Of a stretch of 64,000 nucleotides of DNA, positions 8,971-18,620 are shown piece after piece. The position numbers and the translations under genes were made by a program. Every line of letters begins with the position of its first letter. The first letter of the stretch is position 1. The notes under the pieces are model-generated. The model was not told the DNA's origin and did no database searches. It saw only the letters and a list, made by a program, of their open reading frames with translations. Source of the stretch: Sphingobacteriaceae bacterium (lineage in GTDB: Bacteria; Bacteroidota; Bacteroidia; Sphingobacteriales; Sphingobacteriaceae). The DNA lies in NCBI GenBank assembly GCA_024645045.1, contig JAHEGO010000070.1, positions 37,512 through 101,511 on the forward strand, read 5' to 3'.

Positions 8971-11418
8971 ATGGAATTTAAGTACGATGTGAAAACCATT
9001 CAACATATATTGAATGCAGAATCCATCATTGCATCACCTAACGCAACCATTGAATGGTTATTGATTGACAGCAGGAAAATTATTCGTGCCGAATCATCTT
9101 TGTTTTTTGCCATTAAAGGCAAAACAGATGCGATGCAATTTATTCCATATTTATATCAGCAAGGAGTTCGCAATTTTGTAGTAAGCGAGGCACCAGCTGA
9201 TATTTCAGCCTATTCAGCAGCAAATTTTTATTTAGTACAAGATACATTAAAAGCAATGCAGGCAATGGCTTCGGCTCATCGTCAGCAATTTCAAATTCCG
9301 GTAATAGGCATTACAGGTAGTAACGGAAAAACCATCGTAAAAGATTGGTTGTATCAATTATTAACACCAGAATACGCTATTGCAAGAAGTCCTAAAAGTT
9401 ATAATTCACAAATAGGTGTTCCATTATCTGTTTGGCAAATGGCACCACATACGCAATTAGCAATAATTGAAGCTGGTATTTCTCAAGCTGGTGAAATGGA
9501 TTCCTTAAGTGAAATTATTAGACCAACAATTGGTGTAATGACAAACCTGAAAACTGCACACGCAGAGGGTTTTAAGGATAATTTAGAAAAACTACAAGAA
9601 AAAATAAAATTATTTTCGAGTGCTGAACTAGTAATCATTCCTCTTGATTTTATGCCAGATGGATATACATTACAAAATTCATTTACATGGTCGCTAAAGC
9701 AAGATGCTGACTTAACAATTAAAGAAATACAAAAAAGTAAAACCCAAACAACTATTTCGGGGCTGTACAAAAATCAAAATCTACAAATAACAATACCATT
9801 TGTAGACGATGCAGCAATTGAAAATGCCATTACTTGTTGGGCTGTAATGCTTGCTATGGGCTATGATTCTGCAATTGCAAGGGAAAGATTTCTTCAATTA
9901 CCAGCTATTCAAATGCGTTTGGAATTGAAGCAGGGTATCAACCAAACTTCTATTATCAATGATAGTTATAGTGCTGATATTGCCTCTTTATATATTGCAG
10001 TAGATTTCTTAAATCAGCAGCAACAATACCAACATAAAAGCATTATTCTTTCTGATTTTAGTACAACTTTAACGGTTCAGAATTATCAAGAAATAATTGC
10101 TTTTTTAAAATCAAAAGGGATAAAAAAGTTTGTTGGAATTGGTCCAGAACTATTTAAAAACAAAGCTTTTTTTGATTTTGATAAGTCTTTTTTCTATCAA
10201 AATACAGCAGATTTCTTGAGTCACTTTAACTTGATGGATTTTCAAGAAGAAGTTATTTTAATTAAAGGAGCAAGGCTTTATGAGTTTGAAAAAATCGTAA
10301 ATCGATTAGCGCTCAAAGCACATGAAACGGTTATGGAAATTAATTTAAATGCTGTGGTGCATAATCTTAATTTCTATCGTTCCAAACTCAAAAAATCTAC
10401 TAAAATAATGGCAATGGTTAAGGCCTATTCTTATGGAAGTGGCAGTTTTGAAATTGCCAATGTATTGGCTTATAATAAAGTAGATTACTTAGCTGTAGCA
10501 TATGTTGATGAAGGAGTAGCTCTCAGGCAAGCAGGAATCAAATTGCCTATTATGGTGATGAGTCCTGAGGAGAGTGGCTTTGAGCTCATGCTCACACATC
10601 AATTAGAACCAGAAATTTACAGCCTAAATGTTTTAAAATCATTCATAGAATTTTTAACAATAAAAAAAGCGAGTGCATTTCCAATTCATTTAAAAATGGA
10701 TACAGGTATGCATCGTTTAGGTTTTGAAGAATCTGATTTACCTGAATTAGTTGCTATATTAAAAAATAGTAAATTAGTTAAAGTGCTATCTGTTTTTTCT
10801 CATTTGGCTAGTTCTGATAACAGTTCATTAGATCAATATACCCAAAAGCAGCTCTCATTGTTTGAAAAAATCACCACACAATTAAAAGAAAATTTAGCTG
10901 TTGATTTTATGAAGCACATTGCCAATACCGCAGCCATATTGCGTTTCCCAAATGCGCAATACGATATGGTGCGTTTGGGTATTGGACTTTATGGAATAGA
11001 AAATGTGGGTAATTTTGAAGACCAGTTACAAACAGTTGGAACATTAAAAACAACAATTACACAAATCAGAAAAGTACCGGCTGGCGAAACAGTTGGTTAT
11101 AGTCGCAAAGGAGTTTTAACGAAAGATTCGTTAATTGCAACTGTTAAAATTGGTTATGCAGATGGATATGCTAGAAGATTTGGTAACGGAGTAGGTGAGA
11201 TGTTGGTTGGCGGTCAACTGGTGAAGGTTGTGGGAAATGTATGCATGGATATGTGTATGCTTGATGTAACTGGTCTTTCCGTGAATGAAGGTGATGAAGT
11301 AATTGTCTTTGGTTCGCAATATTCTATCAATGAATTAGCAAGAAAAGCAGAAACCATACCTTATGAAATTTTAACAAGTATTTCTCAACGTGTAAAAAGA
11401 ATTTATTATTATGAATAA
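8971..11418 (+). CDS. murF-alr: Bifunctional MurF ligase / alanine racemase
   Basis: One 815-residue chain carries two cell-wall enzymes. The N-terminal half (about 1-440) is MurF, which adds D-Ala-D-Ala to UDP-MurNAc-tripeptide; the ATP loop is GITGSNGKT (about 113-121). The C-terminal half (about 455-815) is PLP-dependent alanine racemase, which makes D-Ala; the PLP lysine K484 sits in MAMVKAYSYGSG and the catalytic tyrosine in KIGYADGYARRFG. The racemase half would supply precursor for the D-Ala-D-Ala used by MurF. The fusion is known in Bacteroidota, so it is not new. ATG at 8971 is preferred over a TTG six bases upstream that lies in the promoter box. The next gene overlaps the 3' end by 8 bases. 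Confidence 0.95.
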   Translation: MEFKYDVKTIQHILNAESIIASPNATIEWLLIDSRKIIRAESSLFFAIKGKTDAMQFIPYLYQQGVRNFVVSEAPADISAYSAANFYLVQDTLKAMQAMASAHRQQFQIPVIGITGSNGKTIVKDWLYQLLTPEYAIARSPKSYNSQIGVPLSVWQMAPHTQLAIIEAGISQAGEMDSLSEIIRPTIGVMTNLKTAHAEGFKDNLEKLQEKIKLFSSAELVIIPLDFMPDGYTLQNSFTWSLKQDADLTIKEIQKSKTQTTISGLYKNQNLQITIPFVDDAAIENAITCWAVMLAMGYDSAIARERFLQLPAIQMRLELKQGINQTSIINDSYSADIASLYIAVDFLNQQQQYQHKSIILSDFSTTLTVQNYQEIIAFLKSKGIKKFVGIGPELFKNKAFFDFDKSFFYQNTADFLSHFNLMDFQEEVILIKGARLYEFEKIVNRLALKAHETVMEINLNAVVHNLNFYRSKLKKSTKIMAMVKAYSYGSGSFEIANVLAYNKVDYLAVAYVDEGVALRQAGIKLPIMVMSPEESGFELMLTHQLEPEIYSLNVLKSFIEFLTIKKASAFPIHLKMDTGMHRLGFEESDLPELVAILKNSKLVKVLSVFSHLASSDNSSLDQYTQKQLSLFEKITTQLKENLAVDFMKHIANTAAILRFPNAQYDMVRLGIGLYGIENVGNFEDQLQTVGTLKTTITQIRKVPAGETVGYSRKGVLTKDSLIATVKIGYADGYARRFGNGVGEMLVGGQLVKVVGNVCMDMCMLDVTGLSVNEGDEVIVFGSQYSINELARKAETIPYEILTSISQRVKRIYYYE

Positions 11419-11962
11419 AGTGTTGAAACTAATTTTAAATTATTTTTTTAAAGGCGTATTAATTTTAGTGCCAATTTTTTTCAGTGTATATGTAATTTAT
11501 TATGTCATTAAAAGCATTGATGGTATTGTAAACATTGGTATTCCGGGAGCTGGGATTTTAATTGTACTCACTGGCTTTACCATAGTTGGAGCGTTGGTTA
11601 CTTCTTTTATTACTGAACCTATTTTTAACTATTTTGATCGATTATTGAATAGAATGCCATTTTTCAAAATGATGTATTCATCCATTAGAGATTTGTTAGA
11701 AGCATTTGTAGGTGAAGAAAAAAAATTCAATGAACCGGTAACGGTTTTAGATGATTCGGGATTGAAACATATTGGTTTTTTAACACAACGAGATTTATCA
11801 AACATCGGTTTACCAGGAGACGTTGCTGTATATTTTCCATTCTCTTATAGTTTTGCTGGAAAGGTAATGATTGTTCCTAAGGATAAAGTTAGCCCATTGG
11901 CGATGAAGTCTTCAGATGCAATGAAATTCGTGCTTTCTGGCGGTGTTACTGAGTTAGAATAA
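11411..11962 (+). CDS. DUF502 family membrane protein
   Basis: The 183-residue protein has two N-terminal membrane segments (about 10-33 and 45-68), then the DUF502 block ITEPIFNYFDRLLNRMPFFKMMYSSIRDLLEAF and a C-terminal soluble domain with DLSNIGLPGDVAVYFPFSYSFAGK. Members are widespread and their biochemical role is not established. ATG overlaps the end of murF-alr (ATGAATAA), which implies translational coupling, and miaA follows after 5 bases. The operon context points to envelope or housekeeping function without defining it. Confidence 0.85.
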   Translation: MNKVLKLILNYFFKGVLILVPIFFSVYVIYYVIKSIDGIVNIGIPGAGILIVLTGFTIVGALVTSFITEPIFNYFDRLLNRMPFFKMMYSSIRDLLEAFVGEEKKFNEPVTVLDDSGLKHIGFLTQRDLSNIGLPGDVAVYFPFSYSFAGKVMIVPKDKVSPLAMKSSDAMKFVLSGGVTELE

Positions 11963-11967
11963 CTTTC

Positions 11968-12897
11968 ATGAATGCTAATGCTTTGCCAATTATTGCTATT
12001 ATTGGACCTACCGCTTCGGGAAAAACGCAATTAGCTGTTGAGCTTGCAGCACAAATCGATGCTGAAATTATCAGTGTAGATGCTCGTCAAGTTTATAAAA
12101 AATTAAACATTGGCACTGGAAAAGATTTAGCAAGTTATCAAATAAATGGTCGATCAATTCCTTATCATTTAATAGATATAGTTGAACCAACAGATCGATA
12201 CCATATTTACCAGTTTCAAAAAGATTTTTTTAAAGCCGTTCAAGAAATTAGGTCTAGAGGTAAAAGAGTGATTGCCTGTGGTGGAACTGGTTTATATTTA
12301 GAATCAGTTATTGGTCCATTTGAATATACTTCTGTGCCTCTAAACACAGGCCTTAGGGCAGAGTTAGCGAACCTAGATTTAATATCCTTAAATCAATATT
12401 TTTATCAAATACCTGAGCGCTTAAATATTGAATATTCACCAGATTTATCAACAAAAAAAAGAAGTATCAGAGCCATAGAAATCAAAACATTTTTACAAAA
12501 CAATAGCATCCCAAATAACAACTTTCCTAAAATAGATTTTCAAGTATTTGCAATTACATTACCTACAGATATTCGTAATCAGAAAATTGATGAACGCCTG
12601 AAAGCGCGCATAGCAGAAGGTCTAATAACTGAGGTAAGCGAGTTGTTAGCAAATGGAATAGACCCGGCCCAACTGGAGTATTTTGGTTTAGAGTATAAAT
12701 TTTGTTTAGCTCATTTACAAGGCAAATTGACCTTACCAGAACTGAATTTAAAATTAAGCATTGCCATACACCAATATGCTAAAAGACAAATGACTTACTT
12801 CAGAAAAATGGAAAAGTCGGGGATTAATATTCACTGGTTAGACGCACAGGATAGTCCAATTACTAAGCTTTTAGCAAATATTAATATTTACAGATAA
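11968..12897 (+). CDS. miaA: tRNA dimethylallyltransferase
   Basis: MiaA transfers the dimethylallyl group to N6 of A37 in tRNAs that read UNN codons. The 309-residue protein has the P-loop GPTASGKT (residues 13-20), the substrate strand SVDARQVYKKLNIGTGK (SVDARQ where the usual form is DSRQ), and CGGTGLYLESV. The C-terminal block AKRQMTYFRK is the usual tRNA-binding helix. It is the last gene of the murF-alr operon, 5 bases after the DUF502 gene, and is followed by a strong terminator. The D(S/A)RQ substitution is conservative and activity is expected. Confidence 0.93.
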   Translation: MNANALPIIAIIGPTASGKTQLAVELAAQIDAEIISVDARQVYKKLNIGTGKDLASYQINGRSIPYHLIDIVEPTDRYHIYQFQKDFFKAVQEIRSRGKRVIACGGTGLYLESVIGPFEYTSVPLNTGLRAELANLDLISLNQYFYQIPERLNIEYSPDLSTKKRSIRAIEIKTFLQNNSIPNNNFPKIDFQVFAITLPTDIRNQKIDERLKARIAEGLITEVSELLANGIDPAQLEYFGLEYKFCLAHLQGKLTLPELNLKLSIAIHQYAKRQMTYFRKMEKSGINIHWLDAQDSPITKLLANINIYR

Positions 12898-12933
12898 AAA
12901 AATAGCCTTCTAAATTTAGAAGGCTATTTTTTT
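12896..12933. terminator. Bidirectional intrinsic terminator
   Basis: ATAGCCTTCTAAA/TTTAGAAGGCTAT is a perfect long stem flanked by an A-run and a T-run, between miaA (+) and accD (-). It overlaps the accD stop codon. Confidence 0.9.
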
Positions 12934-13777
12934 AGTTTTTGATCATTCTTAGGAAAGTTCCTAATCTATTTTTTAAATCTTTTCGATCAACAATAAAGTC
13001 AAGGAAACCATGTTCTAAAACGAACTCTGCTGTTTGAAATCCTTTTGGTAAATCTCTTTTAATGGTTTCTTTAATTACTCTTGGGCCTGCGAAGCCAATT
13101 AAAGCCCCAGGTTCAGAGATATTAATATCGCCAAGCATTGCGTAAGATGCAGTTACTCCACCCGTTGTAGGGTCAGTACAAAGCGAAATATAAGGTAATT
13201 TGTTTTGTGCGAGTAGCGCAAGTTTTGCAGATGTTTTTGCCATTTGCATTAAAGAATAGGCCGCTTCCATCATTCGAGCTCCACCAGACTTTGAAATAAT
13301 CATGAAGCCATATTTATTGGCAATGCAATAATCAATGGCTCTACTAATTTTCTCACCAACAACCGAACCCATAGAACCTCCAATGAAATTGAAGTCCATA
13401 CAGCAAATCACTAAATCTTCGCCTTCCACTTTACCATGAGCTGTTCTCATGGCATCTTTTAGGCCTGTTTTTGAAATGGTATCTTTTACTCTTTCCGGAT
13501 AGTTTTTAGTGTCAACGAATTTTAATGGATCTCCAGATGTCAAATTTTCATCTAATTCCACAAAATGATTGTCATCAAAAATAATTTTAAAGTATTCTTT
13601 AGAACCAATTCTTAAATGATAATTGCAATGAGAGCAGATGTAATTATTTCCCTCTAAATCGGGGGTATATAAAGGTTTTTTACAAGATGGACATTTATTC
13701 CAAACCCCATCAGGCACATCTAATTTTTCATCGGTAGATGTTAAAATGCCATCATCTTTTCTTTTAAACCAAGCCAT
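12932..13777 (-). CDS. accD: Acetyl-CoA carboxylase carboxyltransferase subunit beta
   Basis: AccD is the beta half of the carboxyltransferase that moves CO2 from carboxybiotin to acetyl-CoA in fatty-acid synthesis. The four-cysteine zinc ribbon is intact (C29, C32, C48, C51), followed by the crotonase-like carboxyltransferase domain with [18 protein letters not shown] and [13 protein letters not shown]. Length (281) is normal. It follows fba by 19 bases on the same strand, and they probably share the fba promoter. The accA partner is not in the window. Confidence 0.95.
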   Translation of the reverse strand: MAWFKRKDDGILTSTDEKLDVPDGVWNKCPSCKKPLYTPDLEGNNYICSHCNYHLRIGSKEYFKIIFDDNHFVELDENLTSGDPLKFVDTKNYPERVKDTISKTGLKDAMRTAHGKVEGEDLVICCMDFNFIGGSMGSVVGEKISRAIDYCIANKYGFMIISKSGGARMMEAAYSLMQMAKTSAKLALLAQNKLPYISLCTDPTTGGVTASYAMLGDINISEPGALIGFAGPRVIKETIKRDLPKGFQTAEFVLEHGFLDFIVDRKDLKNRLGTFLRMIKN

Positions 13778-13796
13778 AGTAATTTTGCTATTTTAA

Positions 13797-14855
13797 TTAT
13801 GCAATTGTAATATCATTGTTCAAATAAACATCTTGAATAGCATTTAGAATAGCTACTCCTTCGTTCATTGGACGTTGAAAAGCTTTTCTTCCTAAAATTA
13901 ATCCTTGACCACCCGCTCTTTTATTGATAACTGCGGTAGTTACTGCTTCTGCTAAATCGGCAGCGCCTTTAGACTCTCCACCTGAATTAATTAAACCAAT
14001 GCGTCCCATGTAGCAATTCGCTACTTGATAACGACATAAGTCAATAGGGTTCATTGTCGATAATTCTGAATACATTTTTGGGTGAGATTTTGCAAAATTT
14101 ATTGCTGTAAATCCACCATTGTTTTCTGGTAATTTTTGTTTAATTATATCAGCTTGAATCGTTACACCTAAATGATTTGCTTGAGAAGTTAAATCGGCTG
14201 CAACATGGTAATCCACACCGTCCTTTTTGAATCCATTATTTCTAGTGTAGCACCATAATACTGTTGCCATACCTAATTCATGTGCACGCTCAAACGCTTT
14301 TGCCACTTCAATAATTTGACGATTAGATTCTGGCGCACCAAAATAAATAGTAGCACCAACTGCTGTTGCGCCTAAATTCCAAGCATCATCAACAGAACCA
14401 AACATAATTTGATCGTATTTATTTGGGTAGGTCATTAATTCATTATGGTTAATTTTAACCATCATTGGAATTTTATGTGCATATTTTCGAGCTACAGATG
14501 CCAACACACCAAATGTTGTAGCAACTGCATTACAGCCACCTTCAACAGCTAATTCAATAATTTTTTCTGGGTCAAAATAAATTGGGTTAGGTGCAAATGA
14601 AGCGCCTGCAGTATGTTCAATGCCTTGATCCACTGGTAAAATAGATAAATAACCTGTTCCACCTAAGCGGCCGTGGTTATACATAGATCCTAAACTTCTC
14701 AAAACTTGAGGATTACGACTAGATCCTACAAATGAACGGTCTAAAAAGTCCATTCCTGGTAAGTGTAACATGTCTTTTGAAAATGTTTTAGATTCGTGTT
14801 TTAATAGGCTATCTGCTTGATTTCCTAATAATTCTGTGATTTTGTCGGTGGTCAT
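13797..14855 (-). CDS. fbaB: Class I fructose-bisphosphate aldolase (FbaB/DhnA type)
   Basis: This Schiff-base aldolase interconverts fructose 1,6-bisphosphate with DHAP and glyceraldehyde 3-phosphate. The 352-residue sequence matches the DhnA-type class I group: [14 protein letters not shown] (about 72-85), [36 protein letters not shown] and the phosphate-binding INSGGESKG and [12 protein letters not shown]. No class II zinc motif is present. accD follows after 19 bases. gap and fbp in this window belong to the same glycolytic/gluconeogenic segment but are not linked. The promoter box ends six bases before ATG, so the leader is minimal. Confidence 0.9.
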   Translation of the reverse strand: MTTDKITELLGNQADSLLKHESKTFSKDMLHLPGMDFLDRSFVGSSRNPQVLRSLGSMYNHGRLGGTGYLSILPVDQGIEHTAGASFAPNPIYFDPEKIIELAVEGGCNAVATTFGVLASVARKYAHKIPMMVKINHNELMTYPNKYDQIMFGSVDDAWNLGATAVGATIYFGAPESNRQIIEVAKAFERAHELGMATVLWCYTRNNGFKKDGVDYHVAADLTSQANHLGVTIQADIIKQKLPENNGGFTAINFAKSHPKMYSELSTMNPIDLCRYQVANCYMGRIGLINSGGESKGAADLAEAVTTAVINKRAGGQGLILGRKAFQRPMNEGVAILNAIQDVYLNNDITIA

Positions 14856-14860
14856 TGATT

Positions 14861-14868
14861 CAAATTTA
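14861..14868 (-). promoter_or_regulatory. fba -7 box TAAATTTG
   Basis: Exact TAnnTTTG match on the minus strand; the ATG begins six bases after the G, implying a leader of zero to two bases. Confidence 0.55.
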
Positions 14869-14906
14869 TGTATTGCAATATTACTGAATATTAAACTATT
14901 TTGAAA

Positions 14907-15764
14907 CTATAAAATACGCCTTATTTTAATGGATTGAAAGTTTGAAAACACGCCTAATCCATTCTGAATATTAGAAAATAAGATTACCGGTTCTGCAAAT
15001 GGATCTTCTCCAGCGTAATTATTTAATGTTTTATAGTAATTATAATAATTGACATCAATTTTCATAAGTACAATTTCAAATCCTACAGTCTCATTGTTTA
15101 GGCTGTAATCATCGAATTTAAATGTTGATGATAATATTTGCCCGTCTTTACCTAAATCGTCTTTTAAGGTAAAAGAATTGAATTCTTCAATAGGTTCAAT
15201 AGTAGTATCAATTGCACCAAAATATTTTACAAGTCTATTAGCAGTTAAACGATAATAATTTTTTTCACTGGCGATGTCTTTCCAATTTAGTTTCAAATTG
15301 TATCTAATTTGATTTGAAGACCATTCTGAATAAATAGTATCTTTATTTATTTTGAATTCTTCAATACTTGGCATGGTATCACTGAGTGTAGTCATATCTG
15401 CTTCCACCGTTTTTCCGTTTTCTGCAACAATTTTTAAATGGTAATTTTTACCATTGGCAATGTTAAACTGGCTATTGTTGAACACAAATGCAGCCGCATC
15501 AACATCATAAGCTATTTGATAGGAACTACCCTCAGAACTTATAGTTACGTTTGCGTTAGTGGTATTGAAAAAAGGATCAGTGCTGAAAAGTGGTTCACTT
15601 AAAGACAATGAAATCTCATGCTCGTTTTCATTTGGAGATAAAAATCCACCTACAACCAATTTGCGTTCCGTACTTGGTACGGTTACATTGGCGTCACTTT
15701 CACAACCAGAATTAAGGAAAAGAACACTAATAAAAATGCTATATATTAAATTTATTTTTTTCAT
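14907..15764 (-). CDS. DUF4249 family lipoprotein
   Basis: The 285-residue protein starts with a lipoprotein signal and lipobox SGC (C21), followed by beta-rich sequence of the DUF4249 family (RKLVVGGFLSPNENEHEISLSLSEPL; DTMPSIEEFKI). Such lipoproteins are commonly encoded beside a TonB-dependent receptor and probably form a surface lid or accessory for substrate capture, by analogy with SusD-like partners; this is inference. The start codon lies 5 bases after the receptor's stop, so they are co-translated. The substrate cannot be deduced. No downstream enzyme gene is attached to hint at it. Confidence 0.8.
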   Translation of the reverse strand: MKKINLIYSIFISVLFLNSGCESDANVTVPSTERKLVVGGFLSPNENEHEISLSLSEPLFSTDPFFNTTNANVTISSEGSSYQIAYDVDAAAFVFNNSQFNIANGKNYHLKIVAENGKTVEADMTTLSDTMPSIEEFKINKDTIYSEWSSNQIRYNLKLNWKDIASEKNYYRLTANRLVKYFGAIDTTIEPIEEFNSFTLKDDLGKDGQILSSTFKFDDYSLNNETVGFEIVLMKIDVNYYNYYKTLNNYAGEDPFAEPVILFSNIQNGLGVFSNFQSIKIRRIL

Positions 15765-15769
15765 CTCGA

Positions 15770-18106
15770 TTAAAATTTATAGGTCCATGTAAATGAAGGA
15801 AGTGCTGGAAATAAAGATATTTTTTTCAATACATTTTGGGTACCTGAAGTGTTTTTGCTGATATAATAGAAATAAGGGTTTCGATGGTTATAAGCATTGT
15901 AAACAGAAAATTCAAATGTCCTAATTCCTCGTTTCAATTGTTTGTGAAATTGCAAACCAAAATCAAATCGATGATAGGCTTCCATTCGGAAATCATTTTT
16001 AGCGCCATATTCTGTTGCGTAAATATTTGACCAATTATTATTACTTCCTGGATTATGTGAAGGCGCAAGGAAATCGCCTTTAGGCAGGGTAATTGCATTG
16101 CCAGTTCCATATACCCAAGTAAATGAAAATGTTTTTTCTTTGTCTATTTCGTAAATTCCAACAACAGAAACATCGTGTCTTCTGTCGTATCGTGCAAAAT
16201 ATTTCTTTCCAAAATTTATCTCATCAAATTGTAATTGTGTCCAAGATAGGGTATAGCCAATCCATCCGCTAAATGGGCCTTTGCTGCGTTGCAATAAGAA
16301 TTCTGTCCCGTAACTCCAACCTTGTCCTGCGGTTAAATTATCTTCCCAAACAATTTTATCATTTTCGTCAACGACATCAATATTTAAAAAAGATGCTCCA
16401 TCTTTATAAGCAACAACTCGATCAGATTTTTTATAAAAGTTTTCGATACTAAAAGTTAAATTCTTATCGCTGAAATCTTTGGCAAGCCCTAATGCAATTT
16501 GATTAGATTGTTGTGGTTTTACTTTTGCTGTTGAAGGCACCCAAAGGTCGGTAGGTAAACCCGTTCCGGTAGAACTCAATAAATGTATGAATTGATTCAT
16601 ACTTGCAAACGATGCTTTAACTGACAAATCTTCTTTAATTAAATAACTAGCTGAAAGTCTTGGTTCTATTGCTGTATAGGTTTTACCTTGCACAAGAAAA
16701 TTAGCAAATCTTATTCCTGTATTTGCTTTAAATCTTTGTCCAATTTTTAAGTTATCTTCCACATATAATCCACTTTCTAGCGCATCAATATTGTTGATAT
16801 TATTGCTATTTAAATCACCAATTGAACTAGAATTAATTGTTGTGCCGCTTGGGGTAAAACGATGTTGTTGCAAACTAATTCCCATTTTTAAAGTATGGTT
16901 AGGATGCAGCGCATAATCTAAATCATGTTTAATGGTAAAGTCTCTAATACCTGAAAACAATTTAATTTCAAAAAAATCGCTGTGGTCTGTTTCTTTATTT
17001 TGAATATTAAATTGATAATTACTAAAAATTATGGAGGTATTTGCAAAAAGCCTATTGCTGTACAAATGATTCCAGCGAAGGGTTCCAGTGGCATTTCCCC
17101 AAAATAAACTAAATGTTGATTGGTAGTTTGTGCTTTCAAAGGCATTGGCATAAAATTTATCACGACCAAAATAGCCACTTAAATAAATACGGTCTTTTTG
17201 ACTAATTTCATAATTCAATTTGGCATTAAAATCATAGAAAAAGTAGCCACCTTTATTATCAGAAGTTTGGAAAGGAAGGGTTAAAGCATCTATATATGTT
17301 CTTCTTCCAGAGATTAAAAAGGAAGATTTATTTTTTTTGATGGGTGCTTCAACGGTGAATTTTGTCGACAATAAACCAATTCCAAATTCTGCTTTTGCTT
17401 CTTGTTTATTTCCATCTTTCATGTTCATTTCTAATACAGAAGATAACCTGCCACCAAAACGAGCAGGAAACCCACCTTTATATAAATCAACACTTTTTAA
17501 GGCATCGCCATTGAAAAGAGAGAAGAAACCAAATAAATGAAAAGCATTATAAACAGGAGCGTCGTCTAAAATTATTAAATTTTGATCTGGGCCTCCACCT
17601 CTCACATATAAGCCTGCGTTGCCTTCTGATCCTTTTTGAACACCTGGCATTAATTGAATGGTTTTCAATACATCCTTTTCGCCAAACAACATGGGTATTT
17701 TTTTAATTTGTTCAATGGGAATTCTAACAATACTCATTTGTGGGTCGTCGGCAATTTTTTCCATGCGGTCATCGGTTACTACCACTTCTTTTATAGCAGT
17801 GCCAGAAAGTAGATCAACGTTAAGAGTGATGTCTTTTTTTAAGGCAATTCTAAACACTTGTTTTTGGTAACCAACCATGCTGAACATTACATCCAGCGTA
17901 TCACTTGGGATACTGATTGCATAGTATCCGTAATTGTTTGTGGTAATTCCATTCTTTAATTGTGGAATGTAAATGCCAGCCCCAATTAGTAATTCACCTG
18001 AATTCTTTTCTTTGACAAATCCACTGAGGATATGGTTTTGAGCCAAAGAAGGAGTGATGGTGCCTACTAAAAATAAAGCAATTAGCAGTATTTTTCGTTT
18101 ATTCAT
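15770..18106 (-). CDS. TonB-dependent outer-membrane receptor with carboxypeptidase-like N-terminal domain
   Basis: The 778-residue protein has a signal peptide (about 1-22, ending SLAQ), a carboxypeptidase-regulatory-like domain (about 24-105, HILSGFVKEKNSGELLIGAGIY), a plug with LYVRGGGPDQNLIILDDAPVYN (about 165-186), and a 22-strand type barrel to the C-terminal aromatic residue (WTYKF). It imports an unknown ligand across the outer membrane using TonB energy. The next gene encodes a DUF4249 lipoprotein, so this is a two-gene uptake unit. The substrate is not deducible: no siderophore or glycan enzyme is nearby. A perfect 14-base palindrome lies 5 bases upstream of ATG. Confidence 0.9.
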   Translation of the reverse strand: MNKRKILLIALFLVGTITPSLAQNHILSGFVKEKNSGELLIGAGIYIPQLKNGITTNNYGYYAISIPSDTLDVMFSMVGYQKQVFRIALKKDITLNVDLLSGTAIKEVVVTDDRMEKIADDPQMSIVRIPIEQIKKIPMLFGEKDVLKTIQLMPGVQKGSEGNAGLYVRGGGPDQNLIILDDAPVYNAFHLFGFFSLFNGDALKSVDLYKGGFPARFGGRLSSVLEMNMKDGNKQEAKAEFGIGLLSTKFTVEAPIKKNKSSFLISGRRTYIDALTLPFQTSDNKGGYFFYDFNAKLNYEISQKDRIYLSGYFGRDKFYANAFESTNYQSTFSLFWGNATGTLRWNHLYSNRLFANTSIIFSNYQFNIQNKETDHSDFFEIKLFSGIRDFTIKHDLDYALHPNHTLKMGISLQQHRFTPSGTTINSSSIGDLNSNNINNIDALESGLYVEDNLKIGQRFKANTGIRFANFLVQGKTYTAIEPRLSASYLIKEDLSVKASFASMNQFIHLLSSTGTGLPTDLWVPSTAKVKPQQSNQIALGLAKDFSDKNLTFSIENFYKKSDRVVAYKDGASFLNIDVVDENDKIVWEDNLTAGQGWSYGTEFLLQRSKGPFSGWIGYTLSWTQLQFDEINFGKKYFARYDRRHDVSVVGIYEIDKEKTFSFTWVYGTGNAITLPKGDFLAPSHNPGSNNNWSNIYATEYGAKNDFRMEAYHRFDFGLQFHKQLKRGIRTFEFSVYNAYNHRNPYFYYISKNTSGTQNVLKKISLFPALPSFTWTYKF

Positions 18107-18111
18107 GCTTT

Positions 18112-18125
18112 TTCAAAATTTTGAA
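18112..18125. repeat. Palindrome TTCAAAATTTTGAA upstream of the TonB receptor
   Basis: A perfect 14-base palindrome starting 5 bases before the receptor ATG in a divergent promoter region; a possible operator for the uptake pair. The AT-rich background weakens the case. Confidence 0.35.
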
Positions 18126-18162
18126 TTTCTGTAAATTTCACTAAAATGAAGCTATTATTAAT

Positions 18163-18170
18163 TAACTTTG
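18163..18170 (+). promoter_or_regulatory. Acetyltransferase -7 box TAACTTTG
   Basis: Exact TAnnTTTG match, 24 bases before the chosen ATG at 18195. Transcription would begin near 18174. Confidence 0.6.
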
Positions 18171-18194
18171 GTACACAAAATACGAAATTACTTC

Positions 18195-18620
18195 ATGTCT
18201 ATAACAATTGAACCAATTACTAATGCAGAAATGTTACAAAATGCTTTTCAAATTAGAAGAGACGTTTTTGTGGTGGAACAAAATGTAGATGAAGCGGAAG
18301 AATATGATCAAGAAGAAGTTTCTACCCATTTTCTTGCGTTATATAACGAAATACCGGTTGGTACTGCTCGATATAGAAAAACTGTTAATGGAATTAAATT
18401 AGAACGTTTTGCAATTTTAAAACCTTACCGTAGCATGGGAGTAGGTTCAGCTATTTTACAATTTATTTTAAATGAATTAAAAGAATATAACGGCCAAATT
18501 TATTTACATGCACAGCTTACAGCAATGGGTTTATATAGCAAATTTGGTTTTGAATCTGCAGGCGAACAATTTGAAGAAGCAGGAATACAGCATTATCAAA
18601 TGAATTTTAAAAGAATTTAA
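18195..18620 (+). CDS. GNAT family N-acetyltransferase
   Basis: From ATG at 18195 the protein is 141 residues. The GNAT fold is clear: IRRDVFVVEQNV (about 19-30, as in ElaA/YjcF-type members), LERFAILKPYRSMGVGSAIL with the acetyl-CoA loop RxxGxGSA, and LYSKFGFESAGEQFEEAGIQH at the C-terminus. An in-frame TTG at 18168 would add nine residues, but it lies inside the promoter box and is rejected. The acceptor substrate is unknown. The next gene starts directly after the stop, so they form an operon. Confidence 0.85.
   Translation: MSITIEPITNAEMLQNAFQIRRDVFVVEQNVDEAEEYDQEEVSTHFLALYNEIPVGTARYRKTVNGIKLERFAILKPYRSMGVGSAILQFILNELKEYNGQIYLHAQLTAMGLYSKFGFESAGEQFEEAGIQHYQMNFKRI

Noticed and set aside
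18168..18194. TTG start for the acetyltransferase
   Set aside because: It is the last three bases of an exact TAnnTTTG box.
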